Below, piece by piece: positions 1 through 11,161 of a stretch of 64,000 bases of DNA. Numbering within the stretch: the first letter of the stretch is position 1; the number at the start of each line of letters is the position of its first letter. The DNA lies in contig JAQFVV010012574.1 in NCBI GenBank assembly GCA_028023455.1, forward strand, positions 1,574,959 through 1,638,958. The letters run 5' to 3'. Origin of the DNA: Epiperipatus broadwayi. Lineage: Eukaryota > Onychophora > Udeonychophora > Euonychophora > Peripatidae. The position numbers and the translations under genes are program-made. The notes beneath the pieces were generated by a model that worked only from the letters and a program-made list of their open reading frames with translations, was not told where the DNA came from and searched no databases.

Positions 1-56
1 ATGGATACCAGAAATCTTGTGCATAAAATCCCCATCTAGTGCCTACTCATCCAATA

Positions 57-98
57 TCCCCAGACTAGTTTCTGGCTTGTAGCCTTCATCAGTGAGAA
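57..98 (-). ncRNA. Minimal type-I hammerhead ribozyme, family A copy 1 (apparently intact)
   Basis: On the minus strand the core CTGATGA (86-92) is followed by a GGC/GCC stem II with a five-base loop and a flanking A on each side, then GAAA (69-72). Stem III is only two pairs, AC/GU around a UA loop, and the cleavage triplet is GUC (63-65). Stem I pairs UUCUCA before the core with UGGGGA after the cleavage site, using G-U wobbles. All conserved core bases are present. The A-A apposition at the base of stem II is not the usual G-C pair. Short stem III is the known form in Penelope-like elements, where it may work as a dimer. Activity is inference. Confidence 0.65.
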
Positions 99-512
99 GC
101 CTTGGATTTGAGAGCACTGCACTTAGATCTTAAGATCTAATGCAATCCTCCAGCAGCCACCTTTTATCTCTATTTAACCACAAAACTATGAGTCTTAAAT
201 TGAAAACACTTTAATATTTCCAATCCAATCTCACTCACTTATATAGTCATATAGGTCTGAACTCAGTTCAATACCTATACATTTTGGTGTCTTTGGTTCT
301 TTAATAACCATAGCCACCATTATCCTATTAGGCAGAATTGGTTTTCAAGCCAATTAACATCATCTGATCACCATTTCCTATACTTGCTTATAATTGTTAT
401 TAAAACAGGCAAAACTCACTATATGTATTGCTATTCACTGCAAGCTAGAGTAATCAATGGATGCCAAAAGGCTTGTGTATAAAATCCCCATCTAGTGCCT
501 ACTCATCCAATA

Positions 513-554
513 TCCCCAGACTAGTTTCTAGCTTGTGGCCTTCACCAGTGAGGA
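513..554 (-). ncRNA. Hammerhead ribozyme remnant, family A copy 2
   Basis: Same layout as the motif at 57-98, one unit further on. The GAAAC, UA loop, GUC triplet and UGGGGA strand are kept, but the core reads CTGGTGA, changing an invariant adenine. This copy should be inactive or very weak. Confidence 0.55.
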
Positions 555-966
555 GCCTTGGATCTGAGAGCACTGCACCTAGATTTTCTGGCACAAGCCT
601 TCTGGCATCCATTGATTACTCTAGCTTGCAGTGAGTGATAATACATATAGTGAGTTTTGCCTGTTTTAATAAGTTATAAGCAAACATAGGAAATGTGATC
701 ATGTGATGCAAATTGGCTTAAAACCAATCATGCCTAATAGGATAATAGTGGCTATGGTTATTAAAGAACCAAAGACACCAAAATGTATAGGTACTGAACT
801 GACTTCAGACCTATATGACTATATAAGTGAATGAACTTGGATTGAAAATATTAAGGTGTTTTCAATTTAAGACTCATAGTTTTGTAATTAAGTAGAGATA
901 AAAGATGGCTGCTAGAGGGTTGCTTTAGATCCTAACATCTAGGTGCAGTGCTCTCAGATCCAAGGC

Positions 967-1008
967 TCCTCACTGATGAAGGCCACAAGCCAAAAACTAT
1001 TCTGGGGA
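967..1008 (+). ncRNA. Hammerhead ribozyme remnant, family A copy 3 (plus orientation)
   Basis: TCCTCA (967-972), CTGATGA (973-979) and the GGC/GCC stem II are intact, and TGGGGA (1003-1008) would close stem I with six pairs. The GAAAC is changed to AAAAC and the GTC cleavage triplet to TTC. This copy shows the best stem I of the family, but its catalytic core is damaged. Confidence 0.55.
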
Positions 1009-1161
1009 TATTGGATGAGCAGGCACTAGATGGGGTTTTATGGACAAGCCTTCTGGCTTCCATTGATTACTCTAGCTTGCAATGAATGGCAATATGTATA
1101 ATGAGTTTTGCCTGTTTTAATAACAGTTATAAGCAAGCATAGGAAATGGTGATCATGTGAT

Positions 1162-3286
1162 ATTATACTTTCATTTTTTATTTATAATGAATCCTATTCC
1201 ACTGGTGTCTCTAATATTTGTACCTTTGTAGTATCCACTTTTAAAATCAACTGTCTTTTCATCTTTTCTGATAACTTCATAAAATCCAACAATATCCTAT
1301 TTAATATTTAGACAGTTCTTCTTCCAATTCAAATAGAAGTCAGCAATCAGTGATTCTTAGTGCTGCCTTGGTTTGCAACTTTATAGCCTCCTGAGAATAC
1401 CAATTTAGTTTCATGTGTCATAATTGTAAATACATATTAATAAAAAAAAAAGGTTCATTTACACAAACATTCATTCAGCCTTGAAAAAACTCAAATGATA
1501 TTTCAGTTAATAGCTATTGGGCAATTGAGAAGAAAAGGCAGAGTGCTTCTTGATTTTAGTCAAAGATAAAAAATCAATAAATTCACCATGATGGCTGATG
1601 CATGTCCTTTTAGTTAACATTAAATTAGTTTCTGATACCAATGTCATCATAATCATTGTGTTTCCAAATATTATAAACTTAGTTTCACTGATAGTATAAT
1701 TGCCATTAATTGTCAAAAGGGTATAGGGGCAGTGCCCATAGAAATATATTTCCATACTAGAGATGAAGGGTATACCATATTACAATCAATTTTTATCTTT
1801 ACAACCAGTGCATTAACATCATCTGACTAGCTGGGATTAAACTAGGCTTTCATTCCAGCTAATAATAGTTAGATGCCCTTTTTATAAATCAATGAGACAT
1901 ATTAGGCAATAATAAAAATATTTGTGGACCTATATCATAGATACATCTACTGCAATTTTGGATATTCATAATATGTATCCACACAAATTTCATGTTATAT
2001 ATTTGCAGACAAACAACAAAAAATATATATAATTGTATTGGGATTAAATGTTTTAATAGAATCTATATTTTTTATTTAAAATTGTTTATTAAACATAAAC
2101 ATGTAATTTACATGCTTATCATTAAGTACGGAAAATATTTTCTTGGCTTAATTATAGTTGTTTTGATATTAAATAGTTATCTACTATTACATAATCGACG
2201 ATTGATTTTATCTTTAAAAACATATAATTTTAACTAAAATCTCTCTGAAATTTTACATGCATATAACCTGATATAAATTATATAAAACAGTTTACATAAT
2301 TTTTTCATTGAATGTACACGTACAGATAATATAATCGATAATTGACTGTTAGATATATTGAATAAAAAAGATTATAGCCTACCCAACTGGCCATCCAACT
2401 GTCAATCAGTAAATGAGCACAGTTTCAATATATTTTGAATATAAAATGAGGGGGAAAGTCACACGCCTTTGCTCTCAATATTTGTTTGATTAGGTTGGTT
2501 ATTATTGTTTTGCTTATTATTGTTTTTTTCCTTCTCTACTTTTCTGTACTAGAATGCTGTACATTTTTTTACCATTCCTATCACTCTGAGTTCAATTGAA
2601 GCAAGGAAATTTTTTAAGGAATTTAGATGTAGACCACCCAGCAAAGATAGTCCAATATCAACTGAAAAAAAAAAAAAATGTCCTAACTCTCATTTTTCTC
2701 TATAGGAAAATAGTGAAAGAGCCTTTACTTTTGCTTTATATTTATTAAAAGGTTTCTTACATAATTAAATATAATTTGATCACTTTGTACTTAAAAAAAA
2801 TAAAACTTATGAAGATAGGATGGACGATAAGTAAGGAGAAAAAACAAAACTATTAAGTGTTTACTTCATTATATTAGATCTGAATTCCAATTTGACGCAT
2901 AAAAAAAAAAAAAAAACAGATTGAGAGTATTCTGTTTGGCCATATCATGATATGATGTAACTTATTAGAAAAGTGTGTACTGCTCATTAAGCTTGGAGAT
3001 GAAAGAAAAAGAGGACTATCAGCAGTGAAATGAATAGATTTCATCGTCACAATAATGAATCAAAGAAACAAGTAACTAATAACTAATTCAGAGATAATGT
3101 TGCTCATATCATTGCACGAAACTAACAGAGACTTGATGGAACTTGATCATGTATAAACTAAATATAGTAACATAAATCAAGAAAAATGATCCAAAAAAAA
3201 TGATGAAATGGGCACTGAGAAGCCCTATCATTAAAACAATCCACCTAGGCAATAATGCTTTACTAGTGCTTTGTATAATGATAAGA
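1162..3286. other. A/T-rich sequence without recognised features
   Basis: Many poly-A/T runs and stop codons in all frames. Small ORFs near 1507-1755 and 1992-2237 show no family motif and are not supported as genes. Confidence 0.6.
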
Positions 3287-3383
3287 TTTTTTTTTCTCAT
3301 GTGTCATAGCATCAGCCGGTAAGCGAACCCGGGACAACTGCTTGTAAAGCAACTGTCGCTGACCTCTCGACCACCAATGCTTG
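3287..3383 (-). mobile_element. Short tRNA-derived SINE (family G), copy 1
   Basis: Read on the minus strand, a tRNA-like head starts GCATTGGTGGTCGAGAGG (A box), has an anticodon-arm-like TTTACAA loop, a B box in CCGGGTTCGC, and closes with a strand that pairs with the start as an acceptor stem. It is followed only by TATGACACATG and a poly-A tail (3287-3297 on the plus strand). The whole element is about 100 bp. Four further copies lie in this window. The loop would give anticodon UAC, as in tRNA-Val. The tail and repeated copies show that it is a SINE and not a working tRNA gene. Confidence 0.8.
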
Positions 3384-3899
3384 ATTATAATTATAAGATC
3401 TGAATTATCTAAAATCAATAAAAGAATTTCCTTGCATTGTTTAATGCAATTATTGAATAGCAGATATTAGAGCTCCAGGTATATAGATTTTGTTTTGGCT
3501 TCATCATTTATGAAATCTTGAATAATAAACTAGTAGGTTACTTTTTTAAATAGAATCCACAGCAAAAAATAATTTTAATAAATTATATTTATTAATAAAG
3601 TCAAAACAATTGTTATATGTATATAACATTAAGATAGCAATAGAGGAAAAAAAACATCGGAATTTTTCAGTGAGGTTTATTGCTTTCAAAAAAAAAACTC
3701 TCTAGGACATAATTAAATATAATTTATCTCCGTAAAAAAAAAAAAAGTAATATATACTCACTAATATGGTAATGAGAATTAATTTGGCTAAAATATTTAC
3801 ATTTATAATTAAGAGAATAAATTAAACAGATAATAATTTCCATTAATATTTCATTCTTATTCTTTATTATTATATATATATTAAATAATAAGAATAAGT
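3384..3899. other. A/T-rich sequence without recognised features
   Basis: Low-complexity A/T DNA with poly-A runs near 3640 and 3735. Nothing recognised. Confidence 0.5.
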
Positions 3900-4450
3900 C
3901 ATCATCATCATTTCAACCATTATCAATCAATACATTGCAGGATGGTCTCTTCAGGTTCAATCCAGTTTCTCAGATTTCTAGCCTCACTTCACATTACCCC
4001 AGCACACTTTCTTATTTCATCCATCTATCTTACATATGGTCTCTAAATCTTCTACAATCTATTGGAATCCAGTTCAACGATTGATCTATTATCATTTTTA
4101 ACAGTATATCAGCTCAACTCCACTTCAGTCTCTTAATTTTTTCAATGATGTCAGTAACACCTGTTTGTCCTCTCACTCATGGTATTTCATTTTCAATCTC
4201 TTTGCTCCTAATATGTATCTTTCCATACTTCATTGAGTGGTCTAAAGTCTATTTACTGCTTTTCTGTGAAGTGTCCAAGTCTAAGATCCAAAAATAAGAA
4301 CTGTCCAAACACATTTATTAAAAATCTTCATTTTCAAACACAGGCATTATAATCTCCAAAAATTCTACCAATAAATTGAATAAATTTTTTCACTCAAAGA
4401 TTACTCAAATTTCACTAGCTTCCATTCATTTCATTCTATATTCTGATTTA
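3900..4450 (-). mobile_element. RTE-type LINE, 5'-truncated 3' end
   Basis: Aligns by eye with the better preserved minus-strand copies at 8386-9145 and 56665-57310: the same 3' untranslated region and the same C-terminal coding stretch, here badly decayed. The 3' end, at the low-coordinate side, runs into ATGATGATGA repeats, a usual RTE tail. The coding frame is broken by many stops. Confidence 0.75.
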
Positions 4451-4811
4451 CTGTTAGATATCATTCACTTACTTTTTTAAAACTGTAAAATACAATCCCT
4501 TTAACTGATATAAAAATATATTTTTTTAAAAAAAGAAAATATAATTGACAAATTATCTATAAATATATGGATTTTCCTTCAATTATGAAATCCACCAGAA
4601 AGGCATGAGTCCCTTATAATACTTAAGAAAATTAAACATTTAATAATATTTAAAAGTAAACAAATATTTTTCAAATTAAATTGCAATTATCAGATATATT
4701 CATAGACAATCTTTTAGTTTGAAAATAAAATACAAAATAAAGAAAGTTTGTAAGCAATTTCTTTCATAAAAAGTTTTGCAATGCACTAAGAATTAACAAC
4801 AATATGATAGA
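4451..4811. other. A/T-rich sequence without recognised features
   Basis: Low-complexity sequence, with no match by eye to other repeats in the window. Confidence 0.5.
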
Positions 4812-4899
4812 AAATATAGGGAATTTGAACACAGACTTTCAAGCTCCCTTCAGCCATCCATTCTATCTCATACTGTCTGTGTTCAAACCTCCTATATTA
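4812..4899. repeat. Small fold-back related to the tRNA-like end of family D
   Basis: The left arm AATATAGGGAATTTGAACAC (from 4812) is the imperfect reverse complement of 4875-4898. The left half also resembles the B-box end of the family D hammerhead elements (GGGATTTGAACTCAGACTTT at 57359 onward) and the neighbouring CCATCTCATA motif. It could be a collapsed inverted pair of family D ends. Confidence 0.4.
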
Positions 4900-5427
4900 C
4901 ATCTAGACTTCAGGTATGTAAATATATACTTCTATTCAAAATATTAATATGAAGAAAAGTAGATGTTTAGCAAAAAAAAAAAAAAAGATTGATTATTTCA
5001 ACATGATTGATTAATTCCAGAAAAATAGTATAAAGATTCTATATGTAATTAAGAAGGCCAAATTATAATAGGAATTATGTTTAAAGTGATACATTTTTAA
5101 ATATTAGTAATAAGATTTATTTAAGTATTAACATTTTATAAAATTCAATGTTTTACTTTATAACTATTGCTTGTTGGTTTGAATCTAATTTATATAATTT
5201 TTTTCTTTATCGAGGATGATTTCACATATAATTTGATTAATTTACATTATATACATATTCATAAGTTCAAATATCTACAACTAAATAAAAAAAAAATCCA
5301 CATTTTACATAAACAAAAAGACAAATATAACGTTGAAAATTTTGGTCGGCAATATCTTGAGAAAATGTAATATGGAAAATAACGGTAGTTTAGTATTTTA
5401 TAAGCTATGACTTATTACGCTTAAAAT

Positions 5428-5547
5428 CTGAATAAAGTTCGCAATTTTTGCCTAGTACACTTTCGACTAAGTTATATTAGTCATAGTTATAGCATCTGAC
5501 AGAGGAGAAAAAGTGCACTAGGCAAAAATTGTGAACTTTATAGTCAG
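5428..5547. repeat. 120-bp inverted repeat, MITE-like
   Basis: Arms of about 36 bp (5428-5463 and 5510-5547) are nearly perfect reverse complements, including GCAATTTTTGCCTAGT against ACTAGGCAAAAATTGT, separated by about 46 bp. The short length, good arms and absence of coding suggest a miniature inverted-repeat transposon or a strong hairpin. No target-site duplication could be fixed. Confidence 0.5.
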
Positions 5548-7339
5548 AGTGTAAACGTATACGTTTTTGTGAATAGTTATTTTCCAAATACACAAATAAA
5601 ATTTTTTAACAAATTTTAAAAACTTATAAATATTAAAAAAGACAACATTAATTTATAATATTAAAATGACCAAACTATATAAATTTTATAGTATACTTAC
5701 TAAATTTATCCATGTTATTACAAACTAAATGTTCAAGTAAAATATTTACTTGCCTCTTTTATATACATTTGTAATCTAATTAATTATTTGCTCTTGTTTT
5801 TTCAATTAGGATTATGTTGTTTTTATTAAATAGTTTTGATCTTAAATAATCTATTTGTTTTGTTTGTTTTTTAATGCATTTTATCTTAATATAGAAAATA
5901 AAGACCAGATCCAATTAACAATTGATAAAAAAAAATATATACATAATGAAGCAATCATATATATATATATATACATCTTATATATGTGGGCTTCAGGTAT
6001 ATATTTGCTATTAAGTTGAAAATATTAAAAAAATTTAATGCATAAATTAAATTCTAATTTTATAATTATTTTGGAAAAAGGTGACAAAACATATAATTAT
6101 TGTAGAATCAGATAAAATCAAAGATGGAATTTAATTAAGAAATGCAATTAATAAAATTTCAAAATTAAATTGATTAAGATCCTAATCAATAGATAATAAA
6201 GAAAAGAATTTTATTTTAAGTTTAATTAATTTAGAGAACAGCCGGCCTTTGTTTTGAGCTATATAGAGAGAGAGGCAAAAGAAGGAGGAATTAGTTAGCT
6301 ATTACTGTAAATTTCAGAAAGAATATATTTCTTGTTTAGTTTTATTTGTAAAGTTTTTAAATTATTAAATTACATCATGCTATGAATGAGTAGATCGCCG
6401 TAATTTCTCTGTCCAGCTCCAGTGCAGCTGAGTATGGAGTTCCCTCGTATTATAGGGTGCCGTTCCGATAAAGCCCTTGCCTCATATAACAATCATGTTG
6501 CCGACATCTGTCCTTTCCTCAGCCCACTCAGATCCTCCATTTAAAACGCCATTAAGACCAGCATTTACTCAATTATAACAATTTCCATATTTCTCTCCTT
6601 TGCAGTCTGGCTTACCAGGTGTAAATATATATTTGGTCATGCAAACTCCAATGTTACTGAAACTTTTATAGGACTATTGAAGAGTATTTGTATCAGGGAT
6701 CGCTTACTAATACCTGACTGGCTACACAAGGAATCGTGGTCCAGAGTTGATTTTGCATGTATGCAACCGGCACCTCAACTACAGTCGCATTCCTGTTAGT
6801 TTCGCATCCCGGTTTAAAATCAGAATTTAATCATTTCAAACTTCTGTAGAATTTTTTTTCAAATGTCTCAATAAATCTTCTTTATTTTAGAAAAAAATTT
6901 GAGGAAGCCCCCAGTATATAATATCATGGATTGACCAGCCAATTCTACTGTTTGCCAACATCTTCAAATGACTGGTAAAATAATAATAATTTAATTTAAT
7001 GTAAATTTTAAATGATAAAAGCCTCTCTTTCTTTGTTTTAAATAATTACATATTAATTATTCTGTAAAATATGTTTATTTAGATATCTTATTTATTATTT
7101 AAATATTTTCTTAACGCAAGCTTAATTATACATAGTAAGGAAGATCGACTATTGCAAATATATAAATCAATCTTTCTTAAATTTTTGCTAGACTTATTGT
7201 TTAAAAATCAGGCGGGGTAAATTTAGTAAAAGATTTCAATGATTTAAAATATTATCTCGAGAAAAATCCAGTAATTAATTAAAACAAGATATTTACCCCC
7301 TCCCTCTCTGATTCTAATTTGTTTTGTTTTTTTATTAAA
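5548..7339. other. No recognised genes; contains a less A/T-rich island at about 6240-6830
   Basis: Mostly A/T-rich, with an (AT)n run near 5958. The stretch 6240-6830 is clearly less A/T-rich and more complex, but has no long ORF, no tRNA-like box and no match by eye to other repeats here. It could be an old LTR, an exon of untranslated RNA or another repeat; I cannot decide. Confidence 0.4.
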
Positions 7340-7446
7340 CGTTGTTAGCCGAGAGGTCATAGCACCCGCCTTGCAAGCAAGTAGTTGGTTGCAGATGGAT
7401 GTGGGTTCGCGTCCCGGTGGATGCTATGACAAATGAAAAAAAAAAC
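7340..7446 (+). mobile_element. Short tRNA-derived SINE (family G), copy 2
   Basis: GTTAGCCGAGAGGTCATAGC (A box), CTTGCAA loop (would read UGC), an extra 18-bp variable-arm-like insertion, GTGGGTTCGCGTCCC (B box) and the family end GCTATGACAAATG with a poly-A tail. It shares the extra insertion with the copy at 59119-59238, so these two form a subfamily distinct from 3287-3383. Confidence 0.8.
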
Positions 7447-8385
7447 TTATCAGTTTAAAATCGAATCTTTCAAAATATCATTTAGCCATTAACGCAATTG
7501 TAATGGTTTATATGTAACTTTTTTTTGAAAAATTAAGATTGTTTTGGGAAGGGACAATTATATATGTATATTGCGTGCCGGTGATTTAGAAACAATCTGC
7601 AGGTTTTTTTTTAAATAAAATTTTATGTTCGAAGTTGAAAGTTAAAATTTCGTTTCTTTACTTTTGACAAATACATATGTATACTGTTTATTCTTTAAAA
7701 CTTTTAATTCAAATTTAATATTATCATAGTAGGCTATCGTATCGATATTTCCGTCTATATGTAAGACCTATGGGGCGGATCTCTGATTAAGCAGGGATTA
7801 ATTTCTTTATAAAATCTTTTATTATATATCATAACTGCGTAGGCCTTGATTTAGCCTATAGAATAGATATCTGCATGTGATAAACTTATGGCATGACCAT
7901 TTACGTTTTATAGATTTAAATTTAAGTACAGATATATAAATATAGCGTTACTGGGTTGTCTAATTTCTTTACTATCTTACTGTGTTTCTTCAGCAGGCGT
8001 ATATCCCTGCTTCGAAGATTTAATTTGCGGATTCCGTTTATCTAAGTTCCACGCAAATGCGAGAATAGTCCTTTATTTGCCAGACCCAAAGAGTGTTCTT
8101 ATTTCTTGCTATCAGTGCAGTGGATCGTTCCTGTTTGTTAATGAGAGTTAAGGTTATTTGAAGATGCTCATTCCTTCATAACATGGCCCTTTATTCTATA
8201 AAGTTTGGATTTAACTTCACAAAAGCGAATATATTCCCGTTATTACTTATTATAAGACTTGAATATGATATCGCAGAGGCAACTATATTCCAGTTTACCG
8301 CCTTCCTTATCCCTTGTGTATGTTAAAGCCTGATATTTCAGCGTTTATTGGTTATGATCATGAGAGTTATACATTTATCTCATTA
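7447..8385. other. No recognised features
   Basis: Moderately complex sequence, less A/T-rich between about 7740 and 8340, without ORFs or motifs I can name. It may hold an old unidentified repeat. Confidence 0.4.
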
Positions 8386-9145
8386 TCATCATCAACCATT
8401 ATCAATCCACTGTAGGATGAAGGTCTCTCCAAGTTCAATCCATCTTTTTATCTTTAGCTTCTCTTGTCCACATCACCCCTGCACATTTTCTTATTTCGTC
8501 CATCCATCTCACATGTGATCTCTTTCTGGGTCTTTTTCAATCTCTTGGTATCCAGTTTAAAATTTCAATTGTCCATCTATTATCATCTCTTCTAGCAATA
8601 TGTCCATCCCAACTTCACTTCAGTCTTTTAATTTTTTCAATGAGGTCAGTAACACCTGTTTGTTCTCTTACCCATACATTGTTTCCGATCTCTTCTTTTT
8701 TCTCCCAACATGCATCTCTCCATACTTCTCTGAGTGTTTTGAAGTCTCTGCATTGCTCTTCTATTAAGTGTCCAAGTCTCAGATCCATAAGTAAGAACTG
8801 GCAAAACACATTTATTAAAAACCTTCCTTTTTAAACACATAGGCATATTTCCTTTTAGTATTAAGTTATTTCTACCAAAATTCACTCCAAACAAGTTAAA
8901 TTCTATGATTAATTTCATCCATTATGTTTCCATCTGTATTAATAATCTGATCAAGATATTGGTAACTTTTAACTTCTAATTTATCATAATCTTTATTTTC
9001 ATATTTTGAGAAAATCTATTAAACATTACTTTAATCTTTTTAACATTTATCTTTAGTCCCACTTTTCTACTTCATCTGATACCTCATGCAACATTTCCAA
9101 TGCATTCATCTATTTAACCATATTTTTCTAGAGCTAATTAAACTT
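8386..9145 (-). mobile_element. RTE-type LINE, 5'-truncated, C-terminal part of the reverse transcriptase ORF
   Basis: The minus strand encodes the typical end of an RTE polyprotein: VLPVLTYGSETWTLNRRA followed by RLQNTQRSMERCMLG and a broken GVTDLIEKIKRLK. This lies downstream of the reverse-transcriptase catalytic motifs. Frameshifts and stops break it. The 3' end near 8386 has the TGATGATAATG-type simple-repeat tail. It matches 56665-57310 closely and 3900-4450 more weakly. Upstream it ends near 9145 by truncation, before the FADD motif. Confidence 0.85.
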
Positions 9146-9150
9146 ACTTT

Positions 9151-9404
9151 AACTTATAATTATTATTATGTACTTGCTTGAGGGATATCTGCCCCAAAGA
9201 TCAAATGTGTTCATAACTTGAAGTCCCTTATTATATATTCATTCATTATACTTTGACACTTTTACACATGCCATAATAACTTATAATTATTATTATGTAC
9301 TTGCTTGAGGGATATCTGCCCCAAAGATCAAATGTGTTCATAATTTGAAGTCCCTTATTATATATTCATTCATTATACTTTGAAACTTTTACACATGCCA
9401 TAAT
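9151..9404. repeat. Tandem duplication, 127-bp unit x2
   Basis: The segment starting AACTTATAATTATTATTATG at 9151 recurs at 9278 with very few differences through to about 9404. The two copies are almost identical, so the duplication is recent. No function is visible. Confidence 0.85.
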
Positions 9405-10134
9405 TAATTCATTTAATTTCCATCATCTTATAAATCTAACAACCTAATTAAGCTGTAGTCACTTCTTTTGCTTATTTGTTTATAACTGATTGTATTTTAT
9501 ATATACGTTGCATTGGGTGTCTTGTTTTGCCACAGGGAAGTTATATAGTTAATAAACTAGTTTTAAGAATCTCTATCTCTCCCTGATCACTGAGTTTAAA
9601 GAAAAAAGTGAAGTAATATGTAGGTTGGAATTAGTTGTGGTGGTTGAAGTCACTTTTGGTGATGATTTATGCGACTGTCGGCTCATCCTGACCGTTACAA
9701 TAAACATGAATTGGAAGACAGCATAAAAATTGTGACATCAATATGCTAGACAATGTTAAATATCTTGGATGTTAAATAAGCTTTGTAAGTATAGAGATAA
9801 AACATCCTAATTAGCCTAAGTACAGTAATGAAAAGAATTCGATTATTTTTTTCCTTTTATGTAGAATGATAATATTAAAAATAAAAAAAATTCTTTTTTG
9901 ATTAAAAAAAACGTACTTTATAAATAATAATATATAATGATTATCATAATATAATTAATATTATATTATTATACTATAAAATACAGTAGTATTACAAATT
10001 ATAAAAAGATAAGACCCGATTAATATAAAACATTTTTAAAATTCAATTTTTATTTTAATTATAGAAATAGCATAAGCATATGGAAATGAATTTGGAAACT
10101 CCACTGAGTTTTTTTTTAATATATATTAGTATAT
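9405..10134. other. A/T-rich sequence without recognised features
   Basis: Low-complexity A/T DNA; nothing recognised. Confidence 0.5.
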
Positions 10135-10402
10135 ATATATATAATCCACGCACAAACTTCGTTATAAATCTTGATTTATTATAATATGAATTATGAATTT
10201 TATAAATTTATAATAATTTTTTTAAGAAACGAAAGTAATGAAAAGTTAAGATTGTTTTTCGTTAGAAGAGGTTTAATATGTTATTCCTTGATAAAGACTA
10301 TAAAATAATATACTCGAAACGTTGGAATATATTATTGTATAATTATAATAGTTCATATTATAATAAATCAAGATTTATAAAGAAATTTGTGTGTGGATTG
10401 TA
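10135..10402. mobile_element. Family B hammerhead element with inverted arms
   Basis: The left arm 10135-10190 and right arm about 10347-10402 are imperfect reverse complements of about 56 bp, both holding the AATCTTGATTTATTATAATA sequence in opposite sense. Between them, next to the right arm, is a hammerhead-like motif (10283-10328). The arrangement is the same as in families A, C and D, so I class it as a fragment of a Penelope-like or retrozyme-like element. It lies about 600 bp upstream of the coding remains at 10990 onward; whether it belongs to that element is unclear. Confidence 0.5.
10283..10328 (+). ncRNA. Hammerhead-like motif with a changed 3:8 core pair
   Basis: ATTCC (10283-10287) and GGAAT (10324-10328) form a perfect five-pair stem I. 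The core reads TTGATAA (10288-10294) instead of CTGATGA, changing both partners of the C3-G8 pair to U and A. GAAAC (10316-10320) is followed by GTT, giving the self-complementary ACGU that in Penelope-like hammerheads makes stem III between two molecules. Stem II is weak. It is a decayed or variant ribozyme; activity is doubtful. Confidence 0.45.
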
Positions 10403-10989
10403 TACATTTTGAAACTAATGGGCTATTTTTAAAATAGAAGACTATTATTTTCTAATTTATATACTATTAGTGTGAGTATATAAAAATCATCATGGTTTTA
10501 AAAGATTATTTTAATCAATTCTATGATTAATTACTGTTATTTCTGTTGTGATGCATCTCTATTACCTTCTTCATTTATGATTAAAGAGAGTTATACCCTA
10601 AGCTTTTTTTGCTTCACTATTCAATTCTTAATACTGGCTGCTATTAAACAACCTTATCATAAGATGGATGATAAAGCAAAGATTGACAGATAATCCTCAT
10701 TTGTTGTCAAATTCAGAGGTTGACAAAGCTGAGCAATTACACACGATATGATATTATGATCAATGAGTTACAGTTATTGTCTAATAATTGTTAAATTTTT
10801 GTAATGAGATTTAAAAAAATATATTAACAAAATATTCTGTGATTAAGAAAGAATAAATGCTCAAAAGTTTTCCAAATATTAAACCTTGCATTCCATTAAT
10901 AATGTAGAATGTTTTCTAAAAAATAAACTTAAATAATTAAGACTTCACAAGAGTTTCTTAAGCACTAAGAAAATCATAGTCTACATCAC
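10403..10989. other. A/T-rich sequence; possible decayed 5' part of the following Penelope-like element
   Basis: No ORF or motif recognised before the region where reverse-transcriptase-like translation can be followed. Confidence 0.4.
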
Positions 10990-11161
10990 ATGGAAAAATA
11001 ATGACAAAACTTGCATATCAAAAGTCATAATGTGCCAAGCAGTACACCAGCTTTATCTGTTAAAAATCTCAATTCTAAACATCTAATACATGCTGAAATT
11101 TCTATTCTTGAAAATAAATTAAACTGCCATCACATCACCTAGTAACTCTTTATTAGATACA

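Larger units (their letters stand above)
1..1161. mobile_element. Family A hammerhead element array, inverted tandem units (minus, minus, plus, plus)
   Basis: Positions 1-456 are a unit in minus orientation, and a partial second minus unit begins at 457 with the same sequence as position 1 (period 456). At about 588 the sequence turns round: 588-1041 is the reverse complement of the same unit, and a partial second plus unit begins near 1042 (period about 451) and stops near 1161. Each orientation is therefore a head-to-tail partial dimer, and the two dimers are joined as an inverted repeat. Each unit carries a hammerhead ribozyme motif at the same place, annotated separately. No coding capacity is visible. 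Head-to-tail units with one small hammerhead each, plus an inverted copy, are typical of Penelope-like element terminal repeats and of animal retrozymes. I infer a non-autonomous element of this kind. The window edge cuts the left side, so the array may extend further. Confidence 0.75.
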
